Shown piece after piece: positions 14,001 to 28,106 of a stretch of 64,000 nt of DNA (the stretch's first letter is position 1; each line of letters opens with the position of its first letter). Both the position numbers and the translations under genes were made by a program. The DNA is taken from assembly GCA_032433765.1 (NCBI GenBank), contig JAVIAB010000160.1, positions 38,032,223 to 38,096,222 of the forward strand, written 5' to 3'. The notes beneath the pieces were generated by a model that did not search any database, was not told the origin of the DNA, and saw only the letters and a program-made list of their open reading frames with translations. Origin of the DNA: Megaustenia siamemsis (Eukaryota; Mollusca; Gastropoda; Stylommatophora; Ariophantidae).

Positions 14001-15480
14001 GACAACAGACTTACTCACCCTCACTCACCTAGTCTCTGACAACAGAGTCACCCACCTTCACTCACCTAGTCTCTGACAACAGACTCATTCACCTTCACTC
14101 ATCTAGTTTCTGACAACAGAATCGCTCATCTTCACTCACCTAATCTCTGACAACCGACTTACTCACCTTCACTCACCTAATCTCTAACTACCGACTTACT
14201 CACCTTCACTCATCTAGTCTCTGACAACAGAGTCATTCACTTTCACTCATCTAGTCTCTGACAACATAGTCACTCACCTTCACTCATCTAGTCTCTGACA
14301 ACCGACTTACTCACCTTCACTCACCTAATCACTGACAACCGACTTACTCACCTTCACACATCTAGTCTCTGACAACAGAGTCACTCACCTTCACTCACCT
14401 AATCTCTGACAACCGACTTACTCACCTTCACTCACCTAGTCTCTGACAACCGACTTACTCACTTTCACTCACCTAATCTCTGACAACAGACTTACTCACC
14501 TTCACTCACCTAGTCTCTGACAACAGACTCATTCACCTTCACTCATCTAGTCTCTGACAACAGAGTCACTCACCTTCACTCACCTAGTCTCTGACAACAG
14601 ACTCATTCACCTTCACTCACCTAGTCTCTGACAACAGACTTACTCACCCTCACTCACGTAGTCTCTGACAACAGACTCATTCACCTTCACTCATCTAGTC
14701 TCTGACAACAGACTTACTCACCTTCATTCATCTAGTCTCTGACAACAGACTTACTCACCCTTACTCACCTAGCCTCTGACAACAGACTCATTCACCCTCA
14801 CTCACCTAGTGTCTGACAACAGACTCACTCACCTTCACTCACCTAGTCTCTGACAACAGACTCATTCACCTTCACTCATCTAGTTTCTGACAACAGAATC
14901 GCTCACCTTAACTCACCTAATCTCTGACAACCGACTTACTCACCTTCACTCACCTAATCTCTGACTACCGATTTACTCACCTTCACTCATCTAATCTCTG
15001 ACAACCGACTTACTCACCCTCACTCAGCTAGTCTCTGACAACCGACTTACTCACCTTCACTCAGCTAGTCTCTGACAACCGACTTACTCACCTTCACTCA
15101 GCTAGTCTCTGACAACCGTCTTACTCACCTTCACTCAGTTAGTCTCTGACAACCGAATTACTCACCTTCACTCACTTAATCTCTGACAACAGACTTAATC
15201 ACCTTCACTCATCTAGTCTCTGACAACACTCACTCACCTTCACTCACCTAGTCTCTGACAACACTCAATCACCTTCACTCACCTAATCTCTGACAACACT
15301 CACTCACCTTCACTCACCTAATCTCTGACAACCGACTTACTCACCTTCACTCACCTAATCTATGACAACCGACTTACTCACCTTCACTCACCTAATCTCT
15401 GACAACTGACTAACTCACCTTCACTCACCTAGTCTCTGACAACCGACTTACTCACCTTCACTCACCTAATCTATGACAAC
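11035..15480. repeat. Higher-order block 1, right copy
   Basis: Tandem duplicate of 6490-10900 with only scattered point changes and an additional unit near 13261. The preserved order of rare variants excludes independent homogenisation. Confidence 0.88.
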
Positions 15481-18400
15481 CGTCTTACTCACCTTCTTTC
15501 ACCTAGTCTCTGACAACCGACTTACTCACCTTCACTCACCTAGTCTCTGACAACCGACTTACTCACCTTCACTCACCTAGTCTCTGACAACCGACTTACT
15601 CACCTTCACTCACCTAGTCTCTGACAACCGACTTACTCACCTTCACTTACCTAGTCTCTGACAACCGACTTACTCACTTTCACTCACCTAGTCTCTGACA
15701 ACCGACTTACTCACCTTCACTCACCTAGTCTCTGACAACCGACTTACTCACCTTCACTCACCTAGTCACTGACACCACTCACTCACCTAGTCTCTGACAA
15801 CACTCACTCACATAGTCTCTGACAACACGCACTCACCTAGTCTCTGACAACAGACTTACTCACCTTCACTCATCTAGTCTCTGACATCCGACTCACTCAC
15901 CTTCACTCATCTAGTCTCTAACAACACACACTCACATAATCTCTGACAACAGACTTACTCACCTTCACTCATCTAGCCTCTGACAACACTCACTAACCTA
16001 GTCTCTGACAACACGCACTCACCTTGTCTCTGACAACACTCACTCACCTAGTCTCTGACAACCGACTTACTCATCTTCACTCATCTAGTCTCTGACAACA
16101 CTCACTCACCTAGTCTCTGACAACACTCACTCACCTTCACTCACATAGTCTCTTTCAACCGACTCACTCACCTTCACTCATCTAGTCTCTGACATCCGAC
16201 TCACTCACCATCACTCATCTAGTCTCTGACAACAGTCACTCACCTAGTCTATGACAACACTCACTCACCTTAACTCACATAGTCTCTGGCAACCGACTCA
16301 CTCACCTTCACTCACGTAGTCTCTGGCAACCGACTCACTCACCTTCACTCACCTAGTCTCTGACAACAGACACACCCACCTTCACTCACCTAGTCTCTGA
16401 CAACAGACACACTCACCTTCACTCACCTAGTATCTGACAACCGATTAACTCACCTTCACTCACCTAGTCTCTGACAACAGACACACTCACCTTCACTCAC
16501 CTAGTCTCTGACAACAGACACACTCACCTTCACTCACCTAGTCTCTGACAACAGACACACTCACCTTCACTCACCTAGTCTCTGACAACAGACACACTCA
16601 CCTTCACTCACCTAGTCTCTGACAACAGACACACTCACCTTCACTCACCTAGTCTCTGACAACAGACACACTCACCTTCACTCACCTAGTCTCTGACAAC
16701 AGACACACTCACCTTCACTCACCTAGTCTCTGACAACAGACACACTCACCTTCACTCACCTAGTCTCTGACAACAGACACACTCACCTTCACTCACCTAG
16801 TCTCTGACAACAGACACACTCACCTTCACTCACCTAGTCTCTAACAACAGACACACTCACCTTCACTCACCTAGTCTCTGACAACAGACACACTCACCTA
16901 GTCTCTGACAACAGACACACTCACCTAGTCTCTGACAACAGACACACTCACCTTCACTCACCTAGTCTCTGACAACAGACACACTCACCTAGTCTCTGAC
17001 AACAGACACACTCACCTTCACTCACCTAGTCTCTGACAACAAACACACTCACCTAGTCTCTGACAACAGACACACTCACCTAGTCTCTGACAACAGACAC
17101 ACTCACCTAGTCTCTGACAACAGACACACTCACCTTCACTCACCTAGTCTCTGACAACAGACACACTAACCTTCACTCACCTAGTCTCTGACAACAGACA
17201 CACTCACCTAGTCTCTGACAACAGACACACTCACCTAGTCTCTGACAACAGACACACTCACCTAGTCTCTGACAACAGACACACTCACCTAGTCTCTGAC
17301 AACAGACACACTCACCTAGTCTCTGACAACAGACACACTCACCTAGTCTCTGACAACAGACACACTCACCTAGTCTCTGACAACAGACACACTCACCTTC
17401 ACTCACCTAGTCTCTGACAACAGACACACTCACCTAGTCTCTGACAACAGACACACTCACCTAGTCTCTGACAACAGACACACTCACCTTCACTCACCTA
17501 GTCTCTGACAACAGACACACTCACCTTCACTCACCTAGTCTCTGACAACAGACACACTCACCTTCACTCACCTAGTCTCTGACAACAGACACACTCACCT
17601 AGTCTCTGACAACAGACACACTCACCTAGTCTCTGACAACAGACACACTCACCTTCACTCATCTAGTCTCTGACAACAGACACACTCACCTTCACTCACC
17701 TAGTCTCTGACAACAGACACACTCACCTTCACTCACCTAGTCTCTGACAACAGACACACTCACCTAGTCTCTGACAACAGACACACTCACCTTCACTCAC
17801 CTAGTCTCTGACAACAGACACACTCACCTAGTCTCTGACAACAGACACACTCACCTAGTCTCTGACAACAGACACACTCACCTAGTCTCTGACAACAGAC
17901 ACACTCACCTTCACTCACCTAGTCTCTGACAACAGACACACTCACCTTCACTCACCTAGTCTCTGACAACAGACACACTCACAGAGTCTCTGACAACAGA
18001 CACACTCACCTTCACTCACCTAGTCTCTGACAACAGACACACTCACCTTCACTCACCTAGTCTCTGACAACAGACACACTCACCTTCACTCACCTAGTCT
18101 CTGACAACAGACACACTCACCTTCACTCACCTAGTCTCTGACAACAGACACACTCACCTTCACTCACCTAGTCTCTGACAACAGACACACTCACCTAGTC
18201 TCTGACAACAGACACACTCACCTAGTCTCTGACAACAGACACACTCACCTAGTCTCTGACAACAGACACACTCACCTTCGCTCACCTAGTCTCTGACAAC
18301 AGACACACTCACCTAGTCTCTGACAACAGACACACTCACCTAGTCTCTGACAACAGACACACTCACCTAGTCTCTGACAACAGACACACTCACCTAGTCT

Positions 18401-18808
18401 CTGACAACAGACACACTCACCTAGTCTCTGACAACAGACACACTCACCTAGTCTCTGACAACAGACACACTCACCTAATCTCTGACAACAGACACACTCA
18501 CCTTCACTCACCTAGTCTCTGACAACAGACACACTCACCTAGTCTCTGACAACAGACACACTCACCTAGTCTCTGACAACAGACACACTCACCTTCACTC
18601 ACCTAGTCTCTGACAACAGACACACTCACCTAGTCTCTGACAACAGACACACCCACCTAGTCTCTGACAACAGACACACTCACCTAGTCTCTGACAACAG
18701 ACACACTCACCTTCGCTCACCTAGTCTCTGACAACAGACACACTCACCTAGTCTCTGACAACAGACACACTCACCTAGTCTCTGACAACAGACACACTCA
18801 CCTAGTCT
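14480..18808. repeat. Higher-order block 2, copy 1 (4,329 bp)
   Basis: Three independent markers recur at exactly +4329: GTCACTGACACC at 15765 and 20094, TAGTTTCTGACAACAGAATC at 14881 and 19210, and CCGATTAACT at 16441 and 20770. The block includes a divergent part and an AGACACAC-type part. Confidence 0.88.
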
Positions 18809-21190
18809 CTGACAACAGACTTACTCACCTTCACTCACCTAGTCTCTGACAACAGACTCATTCACCTTCACTCATCTAGTCTCTGACAACAGAGTCACTC
18901 ACCTTCACTCACCTAGTCTCTGACAACAGACTCATTCACCTTCACTCACCTAGTCTCTGACAACAGACTTACTCACCCTCACTCACGTAGTCTCTGACAA
19001 CAGACTCATTCACCTTCACTCATCTAGTCTCTGACAACAGACTTACTCACCATCATTCATCTAGTCTCTGACAACAGACTTACTCACCCTTACTCACCTA
19101 GCCTCTGACAACAGACTCATTCACCCTCACTCACCTAGTCTCTGACAACAGACTCACTCACCTTCACTCACCTAGTCTCAGACAACAGACTCATTCACCT
19201 TCACTCATCTAGTTTCTGACAACAGAATCGCTCACCTTAACTCACCTAATCTCTGACAACCGACTTACTCACCTTCACTCACCTAATCTCTGACTACCGA
19301 TTTACTCACCTTCACTCATCTAATCTCTGACAACCGACTTACTCACCCTCACTCAGCTAGTCTCTGACAACCGACTTACTCACCTTCACTCAGCTAGTCT
19401 CTGACAACCGACTTACTCACCTTCACTCAGCTAGTCTCTGACAACCGTCTTACTCACCTTCACTCAGCTAGTCTCTGACAACCGAATTACTCACCTTCAC
19501 TCACTTAATCTCTGACAACAGACTTAATCACCTTCACTCATCTAGTCTCTGACAACACTCACTCACCTTCACTCACCTAGTCTCTGACAACACTCAATCA
19601 CCTTCACTCACCTAATCTCTGACAACACTCACTCACCTTCACTCACCTAATCTCTGACAACCGACTTACTCACCTTCACTCACCTAATCTATGACAACCG
19701 ACTTACTCACCTTCACTCACCTAATCTCTGACAACTGACTAACTCACCTTCACTCACCTAGTCTCTGACAACCGACTTACTCACCTTCACTCACCTAATC
19801 TATGACAACCGTCTTACTCACCTTCTTTCACCTAGTCTCTGACAACCGACTTACTCACCTTCACTCACCTAGTCTCTGACAACCGACTTACTCACCTTCA
19901 CTCACCTAGTCTCTGACAACCGACTTACTCACCTTCACTCACCTAGTCTCTGACAACCGACTTACTCACCTTCACTCACCTAGTCTCTGACAACCGACTT
20001 ACTCACTTTCACTCACCTAGTCTCTGACAACCGACTTACTCACCTTCACTCACCTAGTCTCTGACAACCGACTTACTCACCTTCACTCACCTAGTCACTG
20101 ACACCACTCACTCACCTAGTCTCTGACAACACTCACTCACATAGTCTCTGACAACACGCACTCACCTAGTCTCTGACAACAGACTTACTCACCTTCACTC
20201 ATCTAATCTCTGACATCCGACTCACTCACCTTCACTCATCTAGTCTCTAACAACACACACTCACCTAATCTCTGACAACAGACTTACTCACCTTCACTCA
20301 TCTAGCCTCTGACAACACTCACTAACCTAGTCTCTGACAACACGCACTCACCTTGTCTCTGACAACACTCACTCACCTAGTCTCTGACAACCGACTTACT
20401 CATCTTCACTCATCTAGTCTCTGACAACACTCACTCACCTAGTCTCTGACAACACTCACTCACCTTCACTCACATAGTCTCTTTCAACCGACTCACTCAC
20501 CTTCACTCATCTAGTCTCTGACATCCGACTCACTCACCATCACTCATCTAGTCTCTGACAACAGTCACTCACCTAGTCTATGACAACACTCACTCACCTT
20601 AACTCACATAGTCTCTGGCAACCGACTCACTCACCTTCACTCACTAAGTCTCTGGCAACCGACTCACTCACCTTCACTCACCTAGTCTCTGACAACAGAC
20701 ACACCCACCTTCACTCACCTAGTCTCTGACAACAGACACACTCACCTTCACTCACCTAGTATCTGACAACCGATTAACTCACCTTCACTCACCTAGTCTC
20801 TGACAACAGACACACTCACCTTCACTCACCTAGTCTCTGACAACAGACACACTCACCTTCACTCACCTAGTCTCTGACAACAGACACACTCACCTAGTCT
20901 CTGACAACAGACACACTCACCTAGTCTCTGACAACAGACACACTCACCTAGTCTCTGACAACAGACACACTCACCTTCACTCACCTAGTCTCTGACAACA
21001 GACACACTCACCTAGTCTCTGACAACAGACACACTCACCTAGTCTCTGACAACAGACACACTCACCTAGTCTCTGACAACAGACACACTCACCTTCGCTC
21101 ACCTAGTCTCTGACAACAGACACACTCACCTAGTCTCTGACAACAGACACACTCACCTAGTCTCTGACAACAGACACACTCACCTAGTCT
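18809..21190. repeat. Higher-order block 2, copy 2 (shortened, 2,382 bp)
   Basis: The divergent part is kept, but most of the AGACACAC-type part of copy 1 is missing. Markers recur again at +2382 (20094 to 22476, 19210 to 21592) and +2381 (20770 to 23151), which defines the next copy. Confidence 0.85.
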
Positions 21191-24100
21191 CTGACAACAG
21201 ACTTACTCACCTTCACTCACCTAGTCTCTGACAACAGACTCATTCACCTTCACTCATCTAGTCTCTGACAACAGAGTCACTCACCTTCACTCACCTAGTC
21301 TCTGACAACAGACTCATTCACCTTCACTCACCTAGTCTCTGACAACAGACTTACTCACCCTCACTCACGTAGTCTCTGACAACAGACTCATTCACCTTCA
21401 CTCATCTAGTCTCTGACAACAGACTTACTCACCTTCATTCATCTAGTCTCTGACAACAGACTTACTCACCCTTACTCACCTAGCCTCTGACAACAGACTC
21501 ATTCACCCTCACTCACCTAGTCTCTGACAACAGACTCACTCACCTTCACTCACCTAGTCTCTGACAACAGACTCATTCACCTTCACTCATCTAGTTTCTG
21601 ACAACAGAATCGCTCACCTTAACTCACCTAATCTCTGACAACCGACTTACTCACCTTCACTCACCTAATCTCTGACTACCGATTTACTCACCTTCACTCA
21701 TCTAATCTCTGACAACCGACTTACTCACCCTCACTCAGCTAGTCTCTGACAACCGACTTACTCACCTTCACTCAGCTAGTCTCTGACAACCGACTTACTC
21801 ACCTTCACTCAGCTAGTCTCTGACAACCGTCTTACTCACCTTCACTCAGCTAGTCTCTGACAACCGAATTACTCACCTTCACTCACTTAATCTCTGACAA
21901 CAGACTTAATCACCTTCACTCATCTAGTCTCTGACAACACTCACTCACCTTCACTCACCTAGTCTCTGACAACACTCAATCACCTTCACTCACCTAATCT
22001 CTGACAACACTCACTCACCTTCACTCACCTAATCTCTGACAACCGACTTACTCACCTTCACTCACCTAATCTATGACAACCGACTTACTCACCTTCACTC
22101 ACCTAATCTCTGACAACTGACTAACTCACCTTCACTCACCTAGTCTCTGACAACCGACTTACTCACCTTCACTCACCTAATCTATGACAACCGTCTTACT
22201 CACCTTCTTTCACCTAGTCTCTGACAACCGACTTACTCACCTTCACTCACCTAGTCTCTGACAACCGACTTACTCACCTTCACTCACCTAGTCTCTGACA
22301 ACCGACTTACTCACCTTCACTCACCTAGTCTCTGACAACCGACTTACTCACCTTCACTCACCTAGTCTCTGACAACCGACTTACTCACTTTCACTCACCT
22401 AGTCTCTGACAACCGACTTACTCACCTTCACTCACCTAGTCTCTGACAACCGACTTACTCACCTTCACTCACCTAGTCACTGACACCACTCACTCACCTA
22501 GTCTCTGACAACACTCACTCACATAGTCTCTGACAACACGCACTCACCTAGTCTCTGACAACAGACTTACTCACCTTCACTCATCTAGTCTCTGACATCC
22601 GACTCACTCACCTTCACTCATCTAGTCTCTAACAACACACACTCACCTAGTCTCTGACAACAGACTTACTCACCTTCACTCATCTAGCCTCTGACAACAC
22701 TCACTAACCTAGTCTCTGACAACACGCACTCACCTTGTCTCTGACAACACTCACTCACCTAGTCTCTGACAACCGACTTACTCATCTTCACTCATCTAGT
22801 CTCTGACAACACTCACTCACCTAGTCTCTGACAACACTCACTCACCTTCACTCACATAGTCTCTTTCAACCGACTCACTCACCTTCACTCATCTAGTCTC
22901 TGACATCCGACTCACTCACCATCACTCATCTAGTCTCTGACAACAGTCACTCACCTAGTCTATGACAACACTCACTCACCTTAACTCACATAGTCTCTGG
23001 CAACCGACTCACTCACCTTCACTCACTAGTCTCTGGCAACCGACTCACTCACCTTCACTCACCTAGTCTCTGACAACAGACACACCCACCTTCACTCACC
23101 TAGTCTCTGACAACAGACACACTCACCTTCACTCACCTAGTATCTGACAACCGATTAACTCACCTTCACTCACCTAGTCTCTGACAACAGACACACTCAC
23201 CTTCACTCACCTAGTCTCTGACAACAGACACACTCACCTTCACTCACCTAGTCTCTGACAACAGACACACTCACCTTCACTCACCTAGTCTCTGACAACA
23301 GACACACTCACCTTCACTCACCTAGTCTCTGACAACAGACACACTCACCTTCACTCACCTAGTCTCTGACAACAGACACACTCACCTTCACTCACCTAGT
23401 CTCTGACAACAGACACACTCACCTTCACTCACCTAGTCTCTGACAACAGACACACTCACCTTCACTCACCTAGTCTCTGACAACAGACACACTCACCTTC
23501 ACTCACCTAGTCTCTGACAACAGACACACTCACCTTCACTCACCTAGTCTCTAACAACAGACACACTCACCTTCACTCACCTAGTCTCTGACAACAGACA
23601 CACTCACCTAGTCTCTGACAACAGACACACTCACCTAGTCTCTGACAACAGACACACTCACCTTCACTCACCTAGTCTCTGACAACAGACACACTCACCT
23701 AGTCTCTGACAACAGACACACTCACCTTCACTCACCTAGTCTCTGACAACAAACACACTCACCTAGTCTCTGACAACAGACACACTCACCTAGTCTCTGA
23801 CAACAGACACACTCACCTAGTCTCTGACAACAGACACACTCACCTTCACTCACCTAGTCTCTGACAACAGACACACTAACCTTCACTCACCTAGTCTCTG
23901 ACAACAGACACACTCACCTAGTCTCTGACAACAGACACACTCACCTAGTCTCTGACAACAGACACACTCACCTAGTCTCTGACAACAGACACACTCACCT
24001 AGTCTCTGACAACAGACACACTCACCTAGTCTCTGACAACAGACACACTCACCTAGTCTCTGACAACAGACACACTCACCTAGTCTCTGACAACAGACAC

Positions 24101-25100
24101 ACTCACCTTCACTCACCTAGTCTCTGACAACAGACACACTCACCTAGTCTCTGACAACAGACACACTCACCTAGTCTCTGACAACAGACACACTCACCTT
24201 CACTCACCTAGTCTCTGACAACAGACACACTCACCTTCACTCACCTAGTCTCTGACAACAGACACACTCACCTTCACTCACCTAGTCTCTGACAACAGAC
24301 ACACTCACCTTCACTCACCTAGTCTCTGACAACAGACACACTCACCTAGTCTCTGACAACAGACACACTCACCTTCACTCACCTAGTCTCTGACAACAGA
24401 CACACTCACCTAGTCTCTGACAACAGACACACTCACCTAGTCTCTGACAACAGACACACTCACCTAGTCTCTGACAACAGACACACTCACCTTCACTCAC
24501 CTAGTCTCTGACAACAGACACACTCACCTTCACTCTCCTAGTCTCTGACAACAGACACACTCACAGAGTCTCTGATAACAGACACACTCACCTTCACTCA
24601 CCTAGTCTCTGACAACAGACACACTCACCTTCACTCACCTAGTCTCTGACAACAGACACACTCACCTTCACTCACCTAGTCTCTGACAACAGACACACTC
24701 ACCTTCACTCACCTAGTCTCTGACAACAGACACACTCACCTTCACTCACCTAGTCTCTGACAACAGACACACTCACCTAGTCTCTGACAACAGACACACT
24801 CACCTAGTCTCTGACAACAGACACACTCACCTAGTCTCTGACAACAGACACACTCACCTTCGCTCACCTAGTCTCTGACAACAGACACACTCACCTAGTC
24901 TCTGACAACAGACACACTCACCTAGTCTCTGACAACAGACACACTCACCTAGTCTCTGACAACAGACACACTCACCTAGTCTCTGACAACAGACACACTC
25001 ACCTAGTCTCTGACAACAGACACACTCACCTAGTCTCTGACAACAGACACACTCACCTAGTCTCTGACAACAGACACTACTGACAACAGACACACTCACT
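21191..25100. repeat. Higher-order block 2, copy 3
   Basis: It carries the same divergent part and then an AGACACAC-type part matching 16440-18500 of copy 1. For example, the run of eight 27-bp units at 17173-17406 reappears at 23883-24116, an offset of 6710 = 4329 + 2381. A shortened unit, GACACTACTGACAAC, near 25074 is unique to this copy. Confidence 0.8.
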
Positions 25101-28100
25101 CACCTAGTCTCTGACAACAGACACACTCACCTAGTCTCTGACAACAGACACACTCACCTAGTCTCTGACAACAGACACACTCACCTTCACTCACCTAGTC
25201 TCTGACAACAGACACACTCACCTAGTCTCTGACAACAGACACACTCACCTAGTCTCTGACAATAGACACACTCACCTAGTCTCTGACAACAGACACACTC
25301 ACCTTCGCTCACCTAGTCTCTGACAACAGACACACTCACCTAGTCTCTGACAACAGACACACTCACCTAGTCTCTGACAACAGACACACTCACCTAGTCT
25401 CTGACAACAGACACACTCACCTAGTCTCTGACAACAGACACACTCACCTAGTCTCTGACAACAGACACACTCACCTAGTCTCTGACAACAGACACACTCA
25501 CCTAGTCTCTGACAACAGACACACTCACCTAGTCTCTGACAACAGACACACTCACCTAGTCTCTGACAACAGACACACTCACCTAGTCTCTGACAACAGA
25601 CACACTCACCTAGTCTCTGACAACAGACACACTCACCTAGTCTCTGACAACAGACACACTCACCTAGTCTCTGACAACAGACACACTCACCTAGTCTCTG
25701 ACAACAGACACACTCACCTAGTCTCTGACAACAGACACACTCACCTAGTCTCTGACAACAGACACACTCACCTTCACTCACCTAGTCTCTGACAAAAGAC
25801 ACACTCACCTAGTCTCTGACAACAGACACACTCACCTGGTCTCTGACAACAGACACACTCACCTAGTCTCTGACAACAGACACACTCACCTTCGCTCACC
25901 TAGTCTCTGACAACAGACACACTCACCTAGTCTCTGACAACAGACACACTCACCTAGTCTCTGACAACAGACACACTCACCTAGTCTCTGACAACAGACA
26001 CACTCACCTAGTCTCTGACAACAGATACACTCCCCTTCGCTCACCTAGTCTCTGACAACAGACACACTCACCTAGTCTCTGACAACAGACACACTCACCT
26101 AGTCTCTGACAACAGACACACTCACCTAGTCTCTGACAACAGACACACTCACCTAGTCTCTGACAACAGACACACTCACCTAGTCTCTGACAACAGACAC
26201 ACTCACCTAGTCTCTGACAACAGACACACTCACCTAGTCTCTGACAACAGACACACTCACCTAGTCTCTGACAACAGACACACTCACCTAGTCTCTGACA
26301 ACAGACACACTCACCTAGTCTCTGACAACAGACACACTCACCTAGTCTCTGACAACAGACACACTCACCTAGTCTCTGACAACAGACACACTCACCTTCA
26401 CTTACCTAGTCTCTGACAACAGACACACTCACCTTCACTTACCTAGTCTCTGACAACAGACACACTCACCTTCACTTACCTAGTCTCTGACAACAGACAC
26501 ACTCACCTTCACTTACCTAGTCTCTGACAACAGACACACTCACCTTCACTCACCTAGTCTCTGACAACAGACACACTCACCTAGTCTCTGACAACAGACA
26601 CACTCACCTAGTCTCTGACAACAGACACACTCACCTAGTCTCTGACAACAGATACACTCACCTTCGCTCACCTAGTCTCTGACAACAGACACACTCACCT
26701 AGTCTCTGACAACAGACACACTCACCTAGTCTCTGACAACAGACACACTCACCTAGTCTCTGACAACAGACACACTCACCTAGTCTCTGACAACAGACAC
26801 ACTCACCTAGTCTCTGACAACAGACACACTCTCCTTCACTTACCTAGTCTCTGACAACAGACACACTCACCTAGTCTCTGACAACAGACACACTCACCTT
26901 CACTTACCTAGTCTCTGACAACAGACACACTCACCTAGTCTCTGACAACAGACACACTCACCTAGTCTCTGACAACAAACTCACCCACCTAGTCTCTGAC
27001 AACAGACACACTCACCTAGTCTCTGACAACAGACACACTCACCTAGTCTCTGACAACAAACTCACCACCTAGTCTCTGACAACAGACACACTCACCTAGT
27101 CTCTGACAACAGACACACTCACCTAGTCTCTGACAACAGACACACTCACCTAGTCTCTGACAACAGACACACTCACCTAGTCTCTGACAACAGACACACT
27201 CACCTAGTCTCTGACAACAGACACACTCACCTAGTCTCTGACAACAGACACACTCACCTAGTCTCTGACAACAGACACACTCACCTAGTCTCTGACAACA
27301 AACTCACCCACCTAGTCTCTGACAACAGACACACTCACCTAGTCTCTGACAACAGACACACTCACCTAGTCTCTGACAACAAACACACTCACCTAGTCTC
27401 TGACAACAGACACACTCACCTAGTCTCTGACAACAGACACACTCACCTAGTCTCTGACAACAGACACACTCACCTAGTCTCTGACAACAGACACACTCAC
27501 CTAGTCTCTGACAACAGACACACTCACCTAGTCTCTGACAACAGACACACTCACCTAGTCTCTGACAACAGACACACTCACCTAGTCTCTGACAACAGAC
27601 ACACTCACCTAGTCTCTGACAACAGACACACTCTCCTTCACTTACCTAGTCTCTGACAACAGACACACTCACCTAGTCTCTGACAACAGACACACTCACC
27701 TTCACTTACCTAGTCTCTGACAACAGACACACTCACCTAGTCTCTGACAACAGACACACTCACCTAGTCTCTGACAACAAACTCACCCACCTAGTCTCTG
27801 ACAACAGACACACTCACCTAGTCTCTGACAACAGACACACTCACCTAGTCTCTGACAACAAACTCACCCACCTAGTCTCTGACAACAGACACACTCACCT
27901 AGTCTCTGACAACAGACACACTCACCTAGTCTCTGACAACAGACACACTCACCTAGTCTCTGACAACAGACACACTCACCTAGTCTCTGACAACAGACAC
28001 ACTCACCTAGTCTCTGACAACAGACACACTCACCTAGTCTCTGACAACAGACACACTCACCTAGTCTCTGACAACAGACACACTCACCTAGTCTCTGACA

Positions 28101-28106
28101 ACAAAC

